Shown here: in pieces, positions 47,690 through 58,675 of the stretch
Numbering within the stretch: the first letter of the stretch is position 1
Layout of the letters: every line of letters starts with the position of its first letter
Assembly (NCBI RefSeq): GCF_021869535.1
Contig: NW_026262701.1
Span: 1,193,501 to 1,257,500 of the forward strand
From: Mytilus californianus
Taxonomy: Eukaryota; Mollusca; Bivalvia; Mytilida; Mytilidae
Length of the DNA: 64,000 nt
Reading direction: 5' to 3'
Made by a program: the position numbers and the translations under genes
Notes under the pieces: model-generated
What the model saw: the letters and a program-made list of their open reading frames with translations, nothing else
Told to the model about the DNA's origin: nothing
The model's database searches: none

Positions 47690-48450
47690 TAAAAACCATA
47701 GGTCATAACCTTTGTCTATGATAAGTTCATGTTTTAATTGCTTTAGCATATTAATGAATAATTAAAACATTCAAAGTCATTCCCTTTGTCTTATGTAATA
47801 TAGACTTTACTAGTGGGAATGGCTTTGGGGTCATAGGAAAAACTAATGTCATATGATCTCTGTAAATGAATATCAATTACATTGACCTCTCTGTTTTCTA
47901 TTTATACGACGAATTTTACAAAATTATTTTAGGTCATACCTAAATGTTGTACAGTTGTATTGGATGAGTAAAACACAATGACCTGATACAATCTCACTTT
48001 TTAAACTACTGTGTCTATCATAATTAAAACACAATTACTGTTGGTCATCTTCAGTTGTCTATCATAAGTACATGTATAAACCCCTTTCTTCATAATGAAT
48101 AACACACTGACTCAACGTCGGCCTTCTTTGTCCTGTTTCTTGTAATCTTTCTTAATAGGATGAAATGACCTTTGGTCATTTTGTGAAAGTCAACGCATAT
48201 GACTTATGTATATGAGTGTAAAGCATACTGACCACATGTCACCCTGTTGATTATCTAATATAGGATGAATTTTACAAAATAACTTTAGGTCATAGTTCAA
48301 TGTTGTAGAGGATAAGTCTAACACAATGACCTGACAGCGTGTTGGTCGCCCCTCCTGTATACTTATGAAAAAAACAGTGACCAGACGTCATCTCCTTTGT
48401 TCAGGATAATTAACATCTTATGTTGTCCATGATAAGAACATATATAATAA
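47690..48450. repeat. Degenerate tandem repeat, about 356-bp period, about 2.2 copies
   Basis: 'GAATTTTACAAAAT' followed by 'TTTAGGTCATA' and later 'ACACAATGACCTGA' recurs at 47,911 and 48,267. 'GTCTATGATAAGTTCATG', 'GTCTATCATAAGTACATG' and 'GTCCATGATAAGAACAT' recur at about 47,713, 48,057 and 48,431. GGTCAT and ATGACC motifs are frequent on both strands, including the palindrome AATGACCTTTGGTCATT (48,164-48,180). No coding content. Confidence 0.65.
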
Positions 48451-49690
48451 TGAAAATAAAATGATTCAAGGTTACTCTATTATTTTTAGAGTTATTCTTT
48501 ACTTAGGTCATTTAGTTTTGTACAAGAAATTCTCCTAGACAAAGGGCATACGATACAATTTTGATCCTCGGTGATTTTTTAAATGAAAATTTGCATCCAA
48601 GCTATTTTCGCTTGGTCAATTATAATATATATATATAAACTAATATACATTAATGTGCTACTTTTGGCGATAAATGGGGTCACAATTTAAGACATTTACC
48701 GAAAATTTCGGTTTCTTGGATATTTCCATCCTTTGGACAAACATACCGAACTTTTTTGTTTCAAAAGATAACCACGAGCGGATTTTTATAAATACAATAT
48801 AAACACTTTCTTTACATAACTATGCTATGAGTTTGTGTTCAATTTCTTTAGAAATAATTATTTTTTATTAAATTTTCATGATTTTAGAAAACAAAATGGC
48901 ATTTTTTGCTGTATACTTATTTGATTTAAAAAAAAATTTATCGGTGATTTTTTTCATAAAATTTTTCAAATAACCTTTACACATCTCGTATTCAAGCTAA
49001 TGATTAAAATCAATCGAAGATGCATCGTTTTACAAATATATCACCGTATGGTATGACGTCGCCAAATACAACATTTATGTTAGCGACGTCATTACTTCCC
49101 TTGTAACTGTATCATACGCCCTCAAGATACATGGGGGGTAACAAGAATTATTTAGTTCAGAATAATTATGCAGAGTGGACTTGTATTGAATTGTTAGGGG
49201 TTTCATATTAGGAACTTTTTTATGTTCTACCATACTCAATTATTCATTTTGAACGCACGTTTGTTAGATCACTTTTCTCATCGGATTCGGCTAATAATCT
49301 TTGAGTCATGAATCGTTCATTTGTTTTTATTTTTTATTCGTCGATCCGTAAGTTCGACTACAGTTCAAAAAAACTTCCACAAACTTTACTAGCAGGACTA
49401 CAAATTGGATACAGTTGTATACGATAACAATTTGGAAAACCAAGAATTTACAATCTTTTCATTTTCTGCCTTTAACTAAGTTATAAGAACATGTTTTATT
49501 ATCAACTTTTGAGTTTGAATGTCCCTTTGGTGTCTTTTGACTCTCCTTTTCGTCAGTATACTGTTGGAAATACTTTCTAAAACTATTCGAACCTACATTA
49601 TGGTTAGTTTATAGTTTTGATTTCAAGACACGGAATTTATTCATTCTGTAATAAAGAATGACACTAGGGATGACCAGCAGTAGTATTGAC
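48451..49690. other. No gene seen
   Basis: AT-rich. A small piece of repeat E tail lies at about 49,505-49,545. Confidence 0.4.
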
Positions 49691-49699
49691 CTAATGATA

Positions 49700-49890
49700 T
49701 AAAATGGAAGTGCTACTTTATTTATTTGGTGAGGCGGTAGCCGTTTCTGGTTTACTTTCATCGGGAATGCTCAAATCCACAATTCTTAAAACTAACAATT
49801 TATCAGTACTCGAACTCGTAAAGAGGTTTATAACCAACACGGACCAAAACAAATATACCAAAACCTATTTCATGTCAACTTCTCAAGAGG
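49700..49890. repeat. Relative of repeat H
   Basis: 'TTTCATCGGGAATGCTCAAA' and 'GTCAACTTCTCAAGAGGG' follow the repeat H plan. The 67-codon open frame at 49,704 is inside it. The 600 bases after it show nothing. Confidence 0.4.
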
Positions 49891-50499
49891 GCGTTTTATT
49901 AATATAAAACATATGTGTTTACATTATTTAAAAGTTTATTTCAGTTGAAAATGATACATTTAACAGCAATATGAAAATTCTAACATTTAGACTAACTATG
50001 TAGTTTGTTTGTGTTATTATTTCGTTTTTATTATTTAATATTCATTAGGCCACACTAATTTCTAGTTCTTCGGAATCTTTCCTTAAAAAAGGGTAGCGAG
50101 CGAGCGAAATTTTGTATTTGTTTTTTTTTTCGAAGTTTGATTTTTGGCAGGCGAAAGAATTTTTTTCTTGCGATTAATATTATTTTAGGAATATTAAAAA
50201 GATAAAATCTATGAAAAGCATTGTATGCAAGCGAGCGATCAGAAATTTACACAGATTTTGTGCTTCATGTTTTCATATATCTCATATCCTAGTTCTTATA
50301 TTACCCTACTTTGTTCTCAATTTGTTCTCAGACACCCTGTTGAATCTTTTAACATTTCCAGTACAAAAATGGTTACCTAGTGACAAAACCTACAATTTCG
50401 TGTAGTCAACTCAAATATAGATCCTGCTGAACATGAAATAGTACAACAGCTTTGAACAGATAGACATCCATGTTTTATGTAAGTAATAATTGATGCATT

Positions 50500-50800
50500 A
50501 TAAAAATAAGGCGATGTGGTATGATTGCCAATGAGTCAACTAACCACCAAAGTTCAAATGAAATGGATATATGCAATTATAGGCAACCATACTGCTATCA
50601 ACAATGAGAAAACCCATACCGTATAGTTGGCTATAAAAGGCCCTGACATGAAAAATATGAAACAATTCAATTGAGAAAACTAACGGTCTAATTTATAACA
50701 AAACAATTTACGAAAAACAAATTTGACAGACATGAACCAACGACAACCAGTGAACTACAGGCTTCTGACTTGGGACAGGTATATATAGAATATGGCATGT
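50500..50800 (-). repeat. Family C copy
   Basis: Plus strand: 'GATGTGGTATGATTGCCAAT', 'GGCTATAAAAGGCCC', 'GGCTTCTGACTTGGGACAGG'. Confidence 0.85.
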
Positions 50801-51036
50801 TGTTTCAAATAAACGTATAAATGCAAAGCATTGATGCATGTATAAAGCTTTTATACAAATTTGTGTATACAACGAGCTGAAAATTTATAAATGACTGTCC
50901 TTCAAAAACCACACCAATTTGAATGCGGGACAACATGGCCCGAGTCAAATCGGACCGACTAATAAGTCACTTCGTTATTAGCTTGAAGATGTAACACACC
51001 AATATATAAACACATATACACTAAAATAAGAAAATT

Positions 51037-51690
51037 ATGACAAAAATGATGCATATTTGTTCTGTAAATTGTCAGGGTCTTGGTGCAAAAGAGATAAGAC
51101 AAAGATTATATATGTGGATGAAATATCAAAAATGTAACATCTTATTTGTATAGAAAAGTCATTTTATAGACAAACTAAAAATAAATTTAGAATTTGAATT
51201 TAAAGGTCAACAATATCATAGCTTTGGGACCTCACAATCAAAAGGAGTCTCAATCTTGTTGAGTCAATATAATGGAATTTTATGCGACTGTCATACAAGT
51301 GAGAGGTTTAGCTAGATATAAAACCTGGTTTAATCCACCATTTTCTACAAAAGAAAATGCCTGTAACAAGTCAAGGATATGACAGCTGTTATCCATTCGT
51401 TTGATGTGTTTGAGCTTTTGATAGATTGTAAATTCATAGATAAATTTCAAGATGACAAAGACAGGTTGATCCTTTTCAATATTGAAGTTGAAGATAGTAT
51501 ATATACTTTGGTAAATGTTTACGCACCAAATATACCCCAAAATATTTTTTTTTTAAGTTAAAGATGTCATAACTTAAAACAGCTTAGGAATGGTCATTAT
51601 AAGAGGGGACATGAATGACACCTTAACTAGTAAAGATGATAAGCATATATGTCAAAAAAGTCCTTTAGAGAATTGAGGCTCCTAACTAGG
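51037..51690 (+). pseudogene. LINE ORF2 N-terminus: APE-type endonuclease (L1/Tx1-like)
   Basis: Starts at an ATG (51,037) with ICSVNCQGLGAKEIRQRL, the usual endonuclease opening, then stops after NILFV. It continues as FEFKGQQYHSFGTSQSKGVS. A family A scrap intrudes (51,256-51,421). It resumes with KFIDKFQDDKDRLILFNIEV, IYTLVNVYAPN and, in another frame, GMVIIRGDMNDTLTSKDD with the catalytic GDxN. This domain would nick target DNA to prime reverse transcription. Sequence after 51,690 is not LINE ORF2; the copy is 3'-truncated. Confidence 0.8.
51256..51421 (+). repeat. Internal family A tail fragment inside LINE
   Basis: From 'GTCAATATAATGGAATTTTA' to 'TTTGAGCTTTTGAT'. It lacks the true family A 3' end, so this is not a simple retro-insertion. 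Confidence 0.75.
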
Positions 51691-51854
51691 GTAACGGGTC
51701 TATGAATAGCTCAGCAAAAAAAATAAAACTGTTTTTTTGGTAATATTTCTCTTTGAATCTTGAAAGAAGAGTATTGTAATCGGAAAGAGTACAAACATTG
51801 ATCACTTTTCACTTGCATTTGCAATCTTGAAACAATCGAGATAGCTTGGTAAAC

Positions 51855-53030
51855 ATGACCAAATCAGACACACAAGAAGAATCCAATATGGCGTTGTATG
51901 CCGAGGCGTTTAAAAGAGGACCTAAACGGAAAAAACGGAAAAAATCTGACTCTTTGTCCTCAGTTAAGCCAATGTTTGTAGAAGTTTATATATCTAACTA
52001 TTACTGAAATGTACCAAGCTGTAGGTCCAGTCGTACCAGGTAGATCAAATATGGGCTTACAGAGAATAAAAGGTCTATGGAGAATTTATCTCGATACAGA
52101 AAAAAATAAAGAATGTCTACTCTGAGATAGTCTTGAGCTTCGAGAGAAATCCATCTCAATATACTCTAGACATCCTCGAGTTCGCATACAAGAAAATTCA
52201 ACAGATGTGAAAATTCGTATTAACGATGTACCTCTCTCGGCTGATGATGGACAGATTTTGAGAGCCTTGGAGGCGTACAATTGTGTAATTTTGAGGCACT
52301 TAAGAGAAAAATTGCGCTACGAAGGCATGCTAACTAACTGTCAGACCGGAGACAGAATAGTCTTCTGTGGAGGACCATTGATTTCTGCTATTCCAAAGTC
52401 TATTCCAATTGGAAAATATAGAGCAATTGTTATTTACAGAGGTCAACAAAATGATAACATTAGATGCAACAAGTTCATGGAACTTGGACACAAAACCAAA
52501 GGTTGTCAAAATGATTGGAAGTGTAGAAACTGTGGTGAATCAGGGCAAAGGTAAAATAAATGCATTACTAAGCAGGATCAAGAAGGCGCTTCGAGCATAC
52601 ATCATGAAGATCTTAACGAGCCTGGCGATGATTACATACAATCGCAAACAGACAATAGTGAGAACATGGATGCTACGCAAGTAAAACAGCAAATGTAGCA
52701 CATGCAGCAAATAATTTTGTTTCAACTACAGACCCTCACGATAAATCGCTAAAATTACAATCAATCTAATCTAAGAACGTGAGCTCAAGCACTATAAGTA
52801 AACAAAAAAATGATTTACCTCCGGCAATCAGACCGAAAATTAGACCAGCTCGCCGAGCACCAAACAAACCCTCACATACATCAAGTGAAGCTGCCAACAG
52901 AAATCACCGTGGTCAATCACAAATCACCAGTCTCTACGCAAAAACCAACATCAAGAAACTCCAATCAAACCAACAACAATCAGTGGTTTAGAGTAGTCTC
53001 CAGTGGCTCCTACAGAGAAGCTTCATGACG
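51855..53030 (+). pseudogene. LINE ORF1 (nucleic-acid-binding, CCHC), decayed
   Basis: Opens MTKSDTQEESNMALYAEAFK with a basic run RGPKRKKRKK and stops at 52,007. Coding resumes in other frames. The 52,207-52,554 frame has KIRINDVPLSADDGQI, the domain core, then RCNKFMELGHKTKGC and CRNCGESGQR, two CCHC knuckles with C-to-F and H-to-Q losses. Further frames to about 53,030 (PSHTSSEAANRNHRGQSQ) look like the ORF1 tail. ORF1 proteins coat the LINE RNA. It lies downstream of an ORF2 piece, so it belongs to a different copy. Confidence 0.7.
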
Positions 53031-54373
53031 ATGCCAGTAATAACACAATTAAAAGACCGAAAACAACAAAAAGCTAGTTTCTGTATCTATAATTGAAATT
53101 AACACTTAATGTCATAGATTAAGTTGAATATTATTTTTATCATATTATAACAAAAAGGAAAAAAAATTACACTGTACATAATCATTTCATTTTATCTTTT
53201 CTCATTACTTGTATATATTTAGAAGGTCAACCACTTGATTCAAATTTTACTGCGTTTGGCAAGTGGTACCCACACTATATTAAACAGTAAAGAAACTGTA
53301 AAATACAAAGCGATTAATTGGGACCAAACTGCTTTTTTCAAACAATCATTATCAAGCAAACTGTTAAATGTTTCAAATAAAGAAATATTGATCTAGTCAC
53401 ATTTCATTATACAAAACCAGTATGTGCTGTCTTCTTATACTAAAAATAAAGATAAGATATGCTTACTGCTTAGGAAAAATACAATTATTTAATCAACATT
53501 GACCTCATCACCTTGTACCATGTGCACAATTTATTTAAAGATTGATAGCACGTATGTATGTATATAAATATTGTTCTTTTTAAACTTGATTTGAACATGT
53601 ATTTCAATATAAAGCGCATATATGATTTTATTTGTATTTTTTCAACAAACATTGAGTGTGTTCAAATTAAGAGAAACATAATTATCAGTATTTGTTTTTA
53701 AGTCACATAGATGACCCAAATAATGACATATGTGGTAAAAGAAAACATCAAAGAATTCTCATATTTTACCTTTACTTCATGTATTTGTAATTATATGTTT
53801 TCTACAGAATCATGTGGTGCTCACATTACTTTAATTGTGAACATATGTAAGACCTAATAATGAAATATGCAGGATGGCTATTTAATTATTTTTTAATTGT
53901 ACAAAAGTAGTTAAAAAATACATGTACAGATGTACAGGTAAAAAATCAACTCCGTTTTATATAAACACTATTTACAAAGATGATTCCATTAAAACATGGA
54001 TTATTCATAGAATAAACACCTTGATATTCATATAGAAAGGAATAATATATAATTTGTACACCTTTATGAGTAAAAAATTAAGTAGCTTTATCGGTACTTG
54101 TCCCTATTTTAAAGCCGGTAATAGCCACAAAAATAAAACAGTCACCTGATGACCCATATTTTGACACATGGAAAAATGTATACATTATATTATGTGATTA
54201 GAGTATGTTGTGCAATCAATGAATTGTTTAAATGTTTTGTTTACAAAATGAATGTTTAAATAGGAAAGTCGGCTTTTATACACATAAATAAGAACAATAT
54301 TCCCGACATCTGTTCGTACATCCACTTTGTAAACTATAAATACGGATATCACGTGATGTATGTTGGTCTAAGT
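53031..54373. other. No gene seen
   Basis: About 1.3 kb of AT-rich sequence between the LINE ORF1 and the Penelope-like element; no usable open frame and no internal repeat noticed. Confidence 0.4.
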
Positions 54374-54562
54374 CAGAAACTTTGTATAAAAGTGACACCT
54401 AACATCCACGTATTCCAACATCAATCCGAATTCCGATTGCAAAAAATCTTATTCGGAACGGACTCCGTATACATACTATTAGTATTTTATTGTAATTATA
54501 TTACAAAATATTAATCACATGATGCTAGTATTACTAGACTTGCAATTGCTTTACATCAATCC
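54374..54562 (-). repeat. Pseudo-LTR, 3' copy
   Basis: About 188 bases, in the same orientation as 56,275-56,458 and inverted at 57,183-57,363. Landmarks on the plus strand: 'CTTTGTATAAAAGTGACACC', 'CATCAATCCGAATTCCGAT', 'ATGCTAGTATTACTAGACTT'. Confidence 0.85.
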
Positions 54563-54667
54563 GACACTAATTTAGTGTTTCGGCGGTTTTTGTATTATAT
54601 GCTAATGATAAATGTATAACATTAATGAATGGGTTTAAGCATTGTAGGCCCGCCATCATCAGGGATT
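54558..54667 (-). ncRNA. Hammerhead-ribozyme-like motif of the Penelope-like element
   Basis: On the minus strand: stem I strand AATCC (54,667-54,663); core CTGATGA (54,662-54,656); stem II strand GGCGG (54,654-54,650) with a ~63-base loop and partner CCGCC (54,586-54,582); core GAA and A (54,581-54,578); stem III ACACTA/TAGTGT with a 3-base loop; cleavage triplet GTC ending at 54,563; stem I partner GGATT (54,562-54,558). All conserved core bases are present; one extra T sits between the core and stem II. Hammerhead motifs in Penelope-like pseudo-LTRs are an established observation. Confidence 0.75.
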
Positions 54668-54678
54668 TACCTATCAAT

Positions 54679-56275
54679 TTATTTTAATTTTGTCGTTGTC
54701 AATAGATCTGCTATATTTTTGTGCTTTTTATAAGCTATTATTGGTTTGCTTGAAAATATTTCGTTGCAAACCGCATCCTGTTTTAGTAGATCCCAATGTT
54801 TACTAGTGCATTGTTTTAATTTATGAATGCATGGATTGAATTTCGTTGCCAATACTAAAGGAATTTCCTTTGTGTGTTTTTTGGCCTTTTTTCTGATTAA
54901 ATCAGATTTATTACATGATAATGCCTCATTTATGTACTTTTCGATTTCAATATCCTTGTATCCTCTATTTATTAAGTTCAATCTGAACTGTAACAAAATA
55001 TATTGTAAATCAACATCATTATTTGTTGTTCTAATGTATCTGATAACTTCGCCCTTGATAAACCCTGCAAACACGTGTCGACTGTGACAGCTATTACGAT
55101 CTGATAAAGGAAGGCATTTGTCGGATTAAAATGTGTTTTCACATCCAAAATATTTTCATTAGAAAACCTAGTTCCTTTGAAAATATTAACATCAAGAAAT
55201 ATTATTTCTTTAGATGAAAATTATAGTGTGAATTTCAGGAACGGATGATGATTATTTGCTAACTCTAACAAATCCTTTATTTCCTTCCAGTTGCCGTGAT
55301 ATATTAATATAATATCATCACGATACCTTCCATAAAAAAAGATATTTTTTCTATGTTCAAACTTAGAAAGAATTTTTTTCATGATTTTATACATGAGTAT
55401 ATCACAGATTTCCGGGCTTGGCACTGCTCCTATCGCGGCACCTATTTTTTGCTTATAAAGCTGTCCATTAAAATCAAAAATGTTGTCTCTAAAATTGATC
55501 TGAGGAGATAAATTAAATCATCCGTAGGTGGGCATTTGATTTTGTAATCTGATTTATCAAACTGATCATACGAAATTCTAACTACCGATAATAATTCATT
55601 AATCGGGCAATTAGTGTACATTGATACTACATCGAAGCTACACAGCCAGCAATCTGCATTAGGCTTAATCCTTTCCAACTTGTATACTAGATCAGACGTA
55701 TCCTTTATATAAGTGTGTTGATTTTGTACCATAGGTACTAAAAAAAATCGATATAGCGTCCAATAAATTCTGTGACAGTACCAATCTAAGATATGATTGG
55801 CCGACATGGCGGCATTATGTTATCAATGTTAAACCCATATTTATTGATTTTTACTAATTCCGACTCATTTAATCGGTGTATTTCAGGCAAGATATGCATA
55901 TACCCAGGCCCATAATCAATTTGATTACTATTATTAAGGTAATTAAATGTGGAGTAATCTATAACACCTTTGGTGTACATGCCTTTGACATATGTATTGA
56001 TATTACATCTAAGTGCTTTTAGGTCAAAGTTTTCCAATTTGGTGTAATGTTTGTTGTGTATTTAATTGGCGATCGCCTTCAAGAAGGTAATTGACCTTAT
56101 CTAAATTAACAACATTATTACTTTTATCGGCTTTCTTAATGATTAGTGATTTATCATTTAACAGAGAGAAAATGCCGGACCTCTGTGAAACACTTAGATT
56201 GTTTCGAAATTTTCGAATTAGCATTGAAGATAGTTCGTGCTTTGCATTAAACAGGTAACTTTCAAGGGTGTTGCA
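54679..56275 (-). pseudogene. Penelope-like reverse transcriptase, frames broken
   Basis: Copies element RNA into DNA at nicked targets. Conserved blocks in order: LIIKKADKSNNVV (N-terminal DKG-like motif, about 56,140), PGYMHILPEIHRL (about 55,890), SFDVVSMYTN (motif A, about 55,640), GAAIGAVPSPEICD (motif B, about 55,440), YRDDIILIY (catalytic, about 55,315), and GFIKGEVIRYIR with RGYKDIEIEKYI in the last intact frame (54,679-55,074). Coding extends upstream of the 56,224 ATG as NTLESYLFNAKHELSS. At least four frame breaks make it inactive. The ORF ends ADLLTTTKLK at a TAA 12 bases before the hammerhead. No GIY-YIG endonuclease domain follows it, and there is no room for one before it. Confidence 0.85.
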
Positions 56276-56458
56276 GACTTTGTATAAATGTGACGCCTAA
56301 CATCAACGTATTCCCACATCAATCCGAATTCCGATAGCAAAAAATCTTATTCTGAAGACTCCGTATACATACTATAAGTATTTTATTGTAATTATATTAC
56401 AAAATATTAATTACATGATGCTAGTATTACTAGACTTGCAATTGCTTTACATCAATCC
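56275..56458 (-). repeat. Pseudo-LTR, 5' copy
   Basis: About 184 bases matching 54,374-54,562. Homology stops exactly at 56,458, the complement of the first base after the GTC cleavage triplet. Beyond it comes 'CATCCCATGGG', unrelated to the hammerhead. Confidence 0.85.
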
Positions 56459-57363
56459 CATCCCATGGGAAGGAAATAAAGGATTTGTTAGAGTTAGCAA
56501 ATAATCATCATTCGTTCCTGAAATTCACACTAGATTTTTCATCTAAAGAAATAATATTTCTTGATGTTAATATTTTGAAAGGAACTAGGTTTTCTAATGA
56601 AAATATCTTGGATGTGAAAACACACTTTAAACCGACAAATGCCTTCCTTTATCTAGATCGTAAAAGCTGTCACAGTCAACACGTGTTTGCAGGGTTTATC
56701 AAGGGCGAAGTTATCAGATACATTAGAACAACAAATAATGATGTTGATTTACAATATATTTTGTTACAGTTCAGATTGAACTTAATAAATAGAGGATACA
56801 AGGATATTGAATCGAAAAGTACATAAATGAGGCATTATCATGTAATAGATCTGATTTAATCAGAAAAAAGGCCAAAAAACACACAAAGGAAATTCCTTTA
56901 GTATTGGCAACGAAATTCAATCCATGCATTCATAAATTAAAACAATGCACTAGTAAACATTGGAATCTACTAAAACAGGATGCGGTTTGCAACGAAATAT
57001 TTTCAAGCAAACCAATAATAGCTTATAAAAAGCACAAAAATATAGCAGATCTATTGACAAGGACAAAATTAAAATAAATTGATAGGTAAATCCCTGATGA
57101 CAATGCTTAAATCCATTCATTAATGTTATACATTTATCATTAGCATATAATACAAAAACCGCCGAAAAACTAAATTAGTGTCGGATTGATGTAAAGCAAT
57201 TGCAAGTCTAGTAATACTAGCATCATGTGATTGATATTTTGTAATATAATTACAATAAAATACTTATAGTATGTATACGGAGTCTTCAGAATAAGATTGT
57301 TTGCTATCGGAATTCGGATTGATGTTGGAATACGTGGATGTTAGGTGTCACTTTTATACAAAG
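56459..57363 (+). mobile_element. Inverted, 5'-truncated Penelope-like copy
   Basis: Plus-strand copy corresponding to 55,290 back to 54,380, joined head-to-head to the first element. Coding begins at KEIKDLLELANNHHSFLKF (about 56,467). It stays open 56,485-56,826, where one base is lost relative to the other copy (DIESKST versus DIEIEKY), then continues to ADLLTRTKLK and the TAA near 57,077. A damaged hammerhead and a third pseudo-LTR (57,183-57,363) follow. It preserves coding between LKFTL and the HSQHVFAGF block better than the first copy. Confidence 0.85.
57089..57187 (+). ncRNA. Damaged hammerhead motif
   Basis: Keeps AATCC, CTGATGA (57,094-57,100), CCGCCGAAA (57,159-57,167), GTC and GGATT. 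It has lost about 11 bases holding the 5' strand of stem II, so that stem cannot form, and has a C-to-A change in stem III. Confidence 0.7.
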
Positions 57364-57599
57364 GTCATACTTATTTTTAATTACAGAATGGAAATTTCCC
57401 AACTTTCAGAAAATAAACTTAAAGAAACTTACCACGATTTAATATTGTATTTATATTGTATCATAGATCAAACTTATTCCTTTAGTGTATGTTTACTTGT
57501 TTTTGCTTAAATGTCTTTTTGTTTGAGTTAAGCCATTTCAATTGATAATCTATAGTGTATCTTTTTAATGTTGTAACGTTACACTACTGTCTCAGGTTA

Positions 57600-57905
57600 G
57601 GGTGAAGGTTGGCACCTGTTAAAACGTTTAAACCCGCTGTATTTTTATGCAACTGTCCTAAGTCAGGAGCCTGTTGTTCAGTGGTTGTCGTTTGTTGGTG
57701 TGGTTCATAGGTGTTATCGTTTCTCGTTTTTTTATATAGATTTGACCGTTGGTTTTTCTGTTTGAATTGTTTTACACAAGTCATTTTGGGGTGAGCCAAG
57801 GCTTCGTGTTGAAGGCCGTACTTTCATATCTGATTGTTAACTTTTGATACATTGTGACTTGGATGGAGAGTTGTCTCATTGGCACTCATTCCACATCTTC
57901 TTATC
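57600..57905 (+). repeat. Family C copy
   Basis: Sense orientation, from 'CCTAAGTCAGGAGCC' through 'GTGAGCCAAGGCTTCGTGTT' and 'GGATGGAGAGTTGTCTC' to 'CACATCTTCTTA'. It ends about 40 bases before a LINE begins. Confidence 0.85.
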
Positions 57906-58675
57906 TATATTACCTATCTTATGACTATCGGGAATATTATTCAAATCTGTTATATTAACTGCAAAGGATAACAAAGAACTGAAAAAAGAAAAAGATTGAT
58001 AGAATGGTCAAAACAACATAAATGTGATATCATCTTAACGCAACAAACTCACTTCGTAGATAACATCTCAATCCTATTAAAAGATGGATTTGAGGGTCAA
58101 ATTATATTATATAATGGAAAAAGTAATTCGGGAGGTGTTGCAATTTGGCTAAAAAACCCATCAAAGTTAAAATCTATTGGCAGTTATAAAGACGAAAAAG
58201 GTAGATTTTTTTCTTGTAAACATTGAAGTAAATGACAGCATAATAACTTTAGTAAATGTATATGCGCCTAACCACCCAAATACTAGAAATAACTTTTTTT
58301 TAAATGTAAAATCTTTAATCGAAAAACATAGTATTGGCCAACTCATCATTGGAGGTGATTTCAACGACATATTAGCTCAAAAAACAGTTTGCAACCTTAA
58401 CAAATCAATTAAATCATTAAAAATTATAGATGTCTGGAGAGAGAAATACAAGCATAAAATGCAGCTCACTTGGTGTAGAAAAGACTGATCTGAAGCAACA
58501 AGAATTAACTATTTTCTTATAGGATCTGAAGTTTACAAAAATTGTACTTCATGCGATATAAGGCCAATAGTTCTATAATATACAGATCATAATTTTGTTT
58601 CATTAAAAATAAATATTAACAGAGGTTCTAAGGGAAGAGGGTACTGGATATTGAACAGTAGTATACTAGAAAAAA

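Larger units (their letters stand above)
54374..56458 (-). mobile_element. Penelope-like element with pseudo-LTRs and hammerhead motif (2.1 kb)
   Basis: Minus strand, 5' to 3': pseudo-LTR (56,458-56,275), RT ORF (about 56,270-54,679), hammerhead-like motif (54,667-54,558), pseudo-LTR (54,562-54,374). Direct terminal repeats around a single RT gene, plus an adjoining inverted 5'-truncated copy, are the usual arrangement of Penelope-like elements. The 5' pseudo-LTR starts at the base following the predicted ribozyme cleavage site. The element is small because the ORF encodes RT only. Confidence 0.85.

Noticed and set aside
54827-55087. Plus-strand 86-codon frame
   Set aside because: Antisense shadow of the Penelope-like RT C-terminus.
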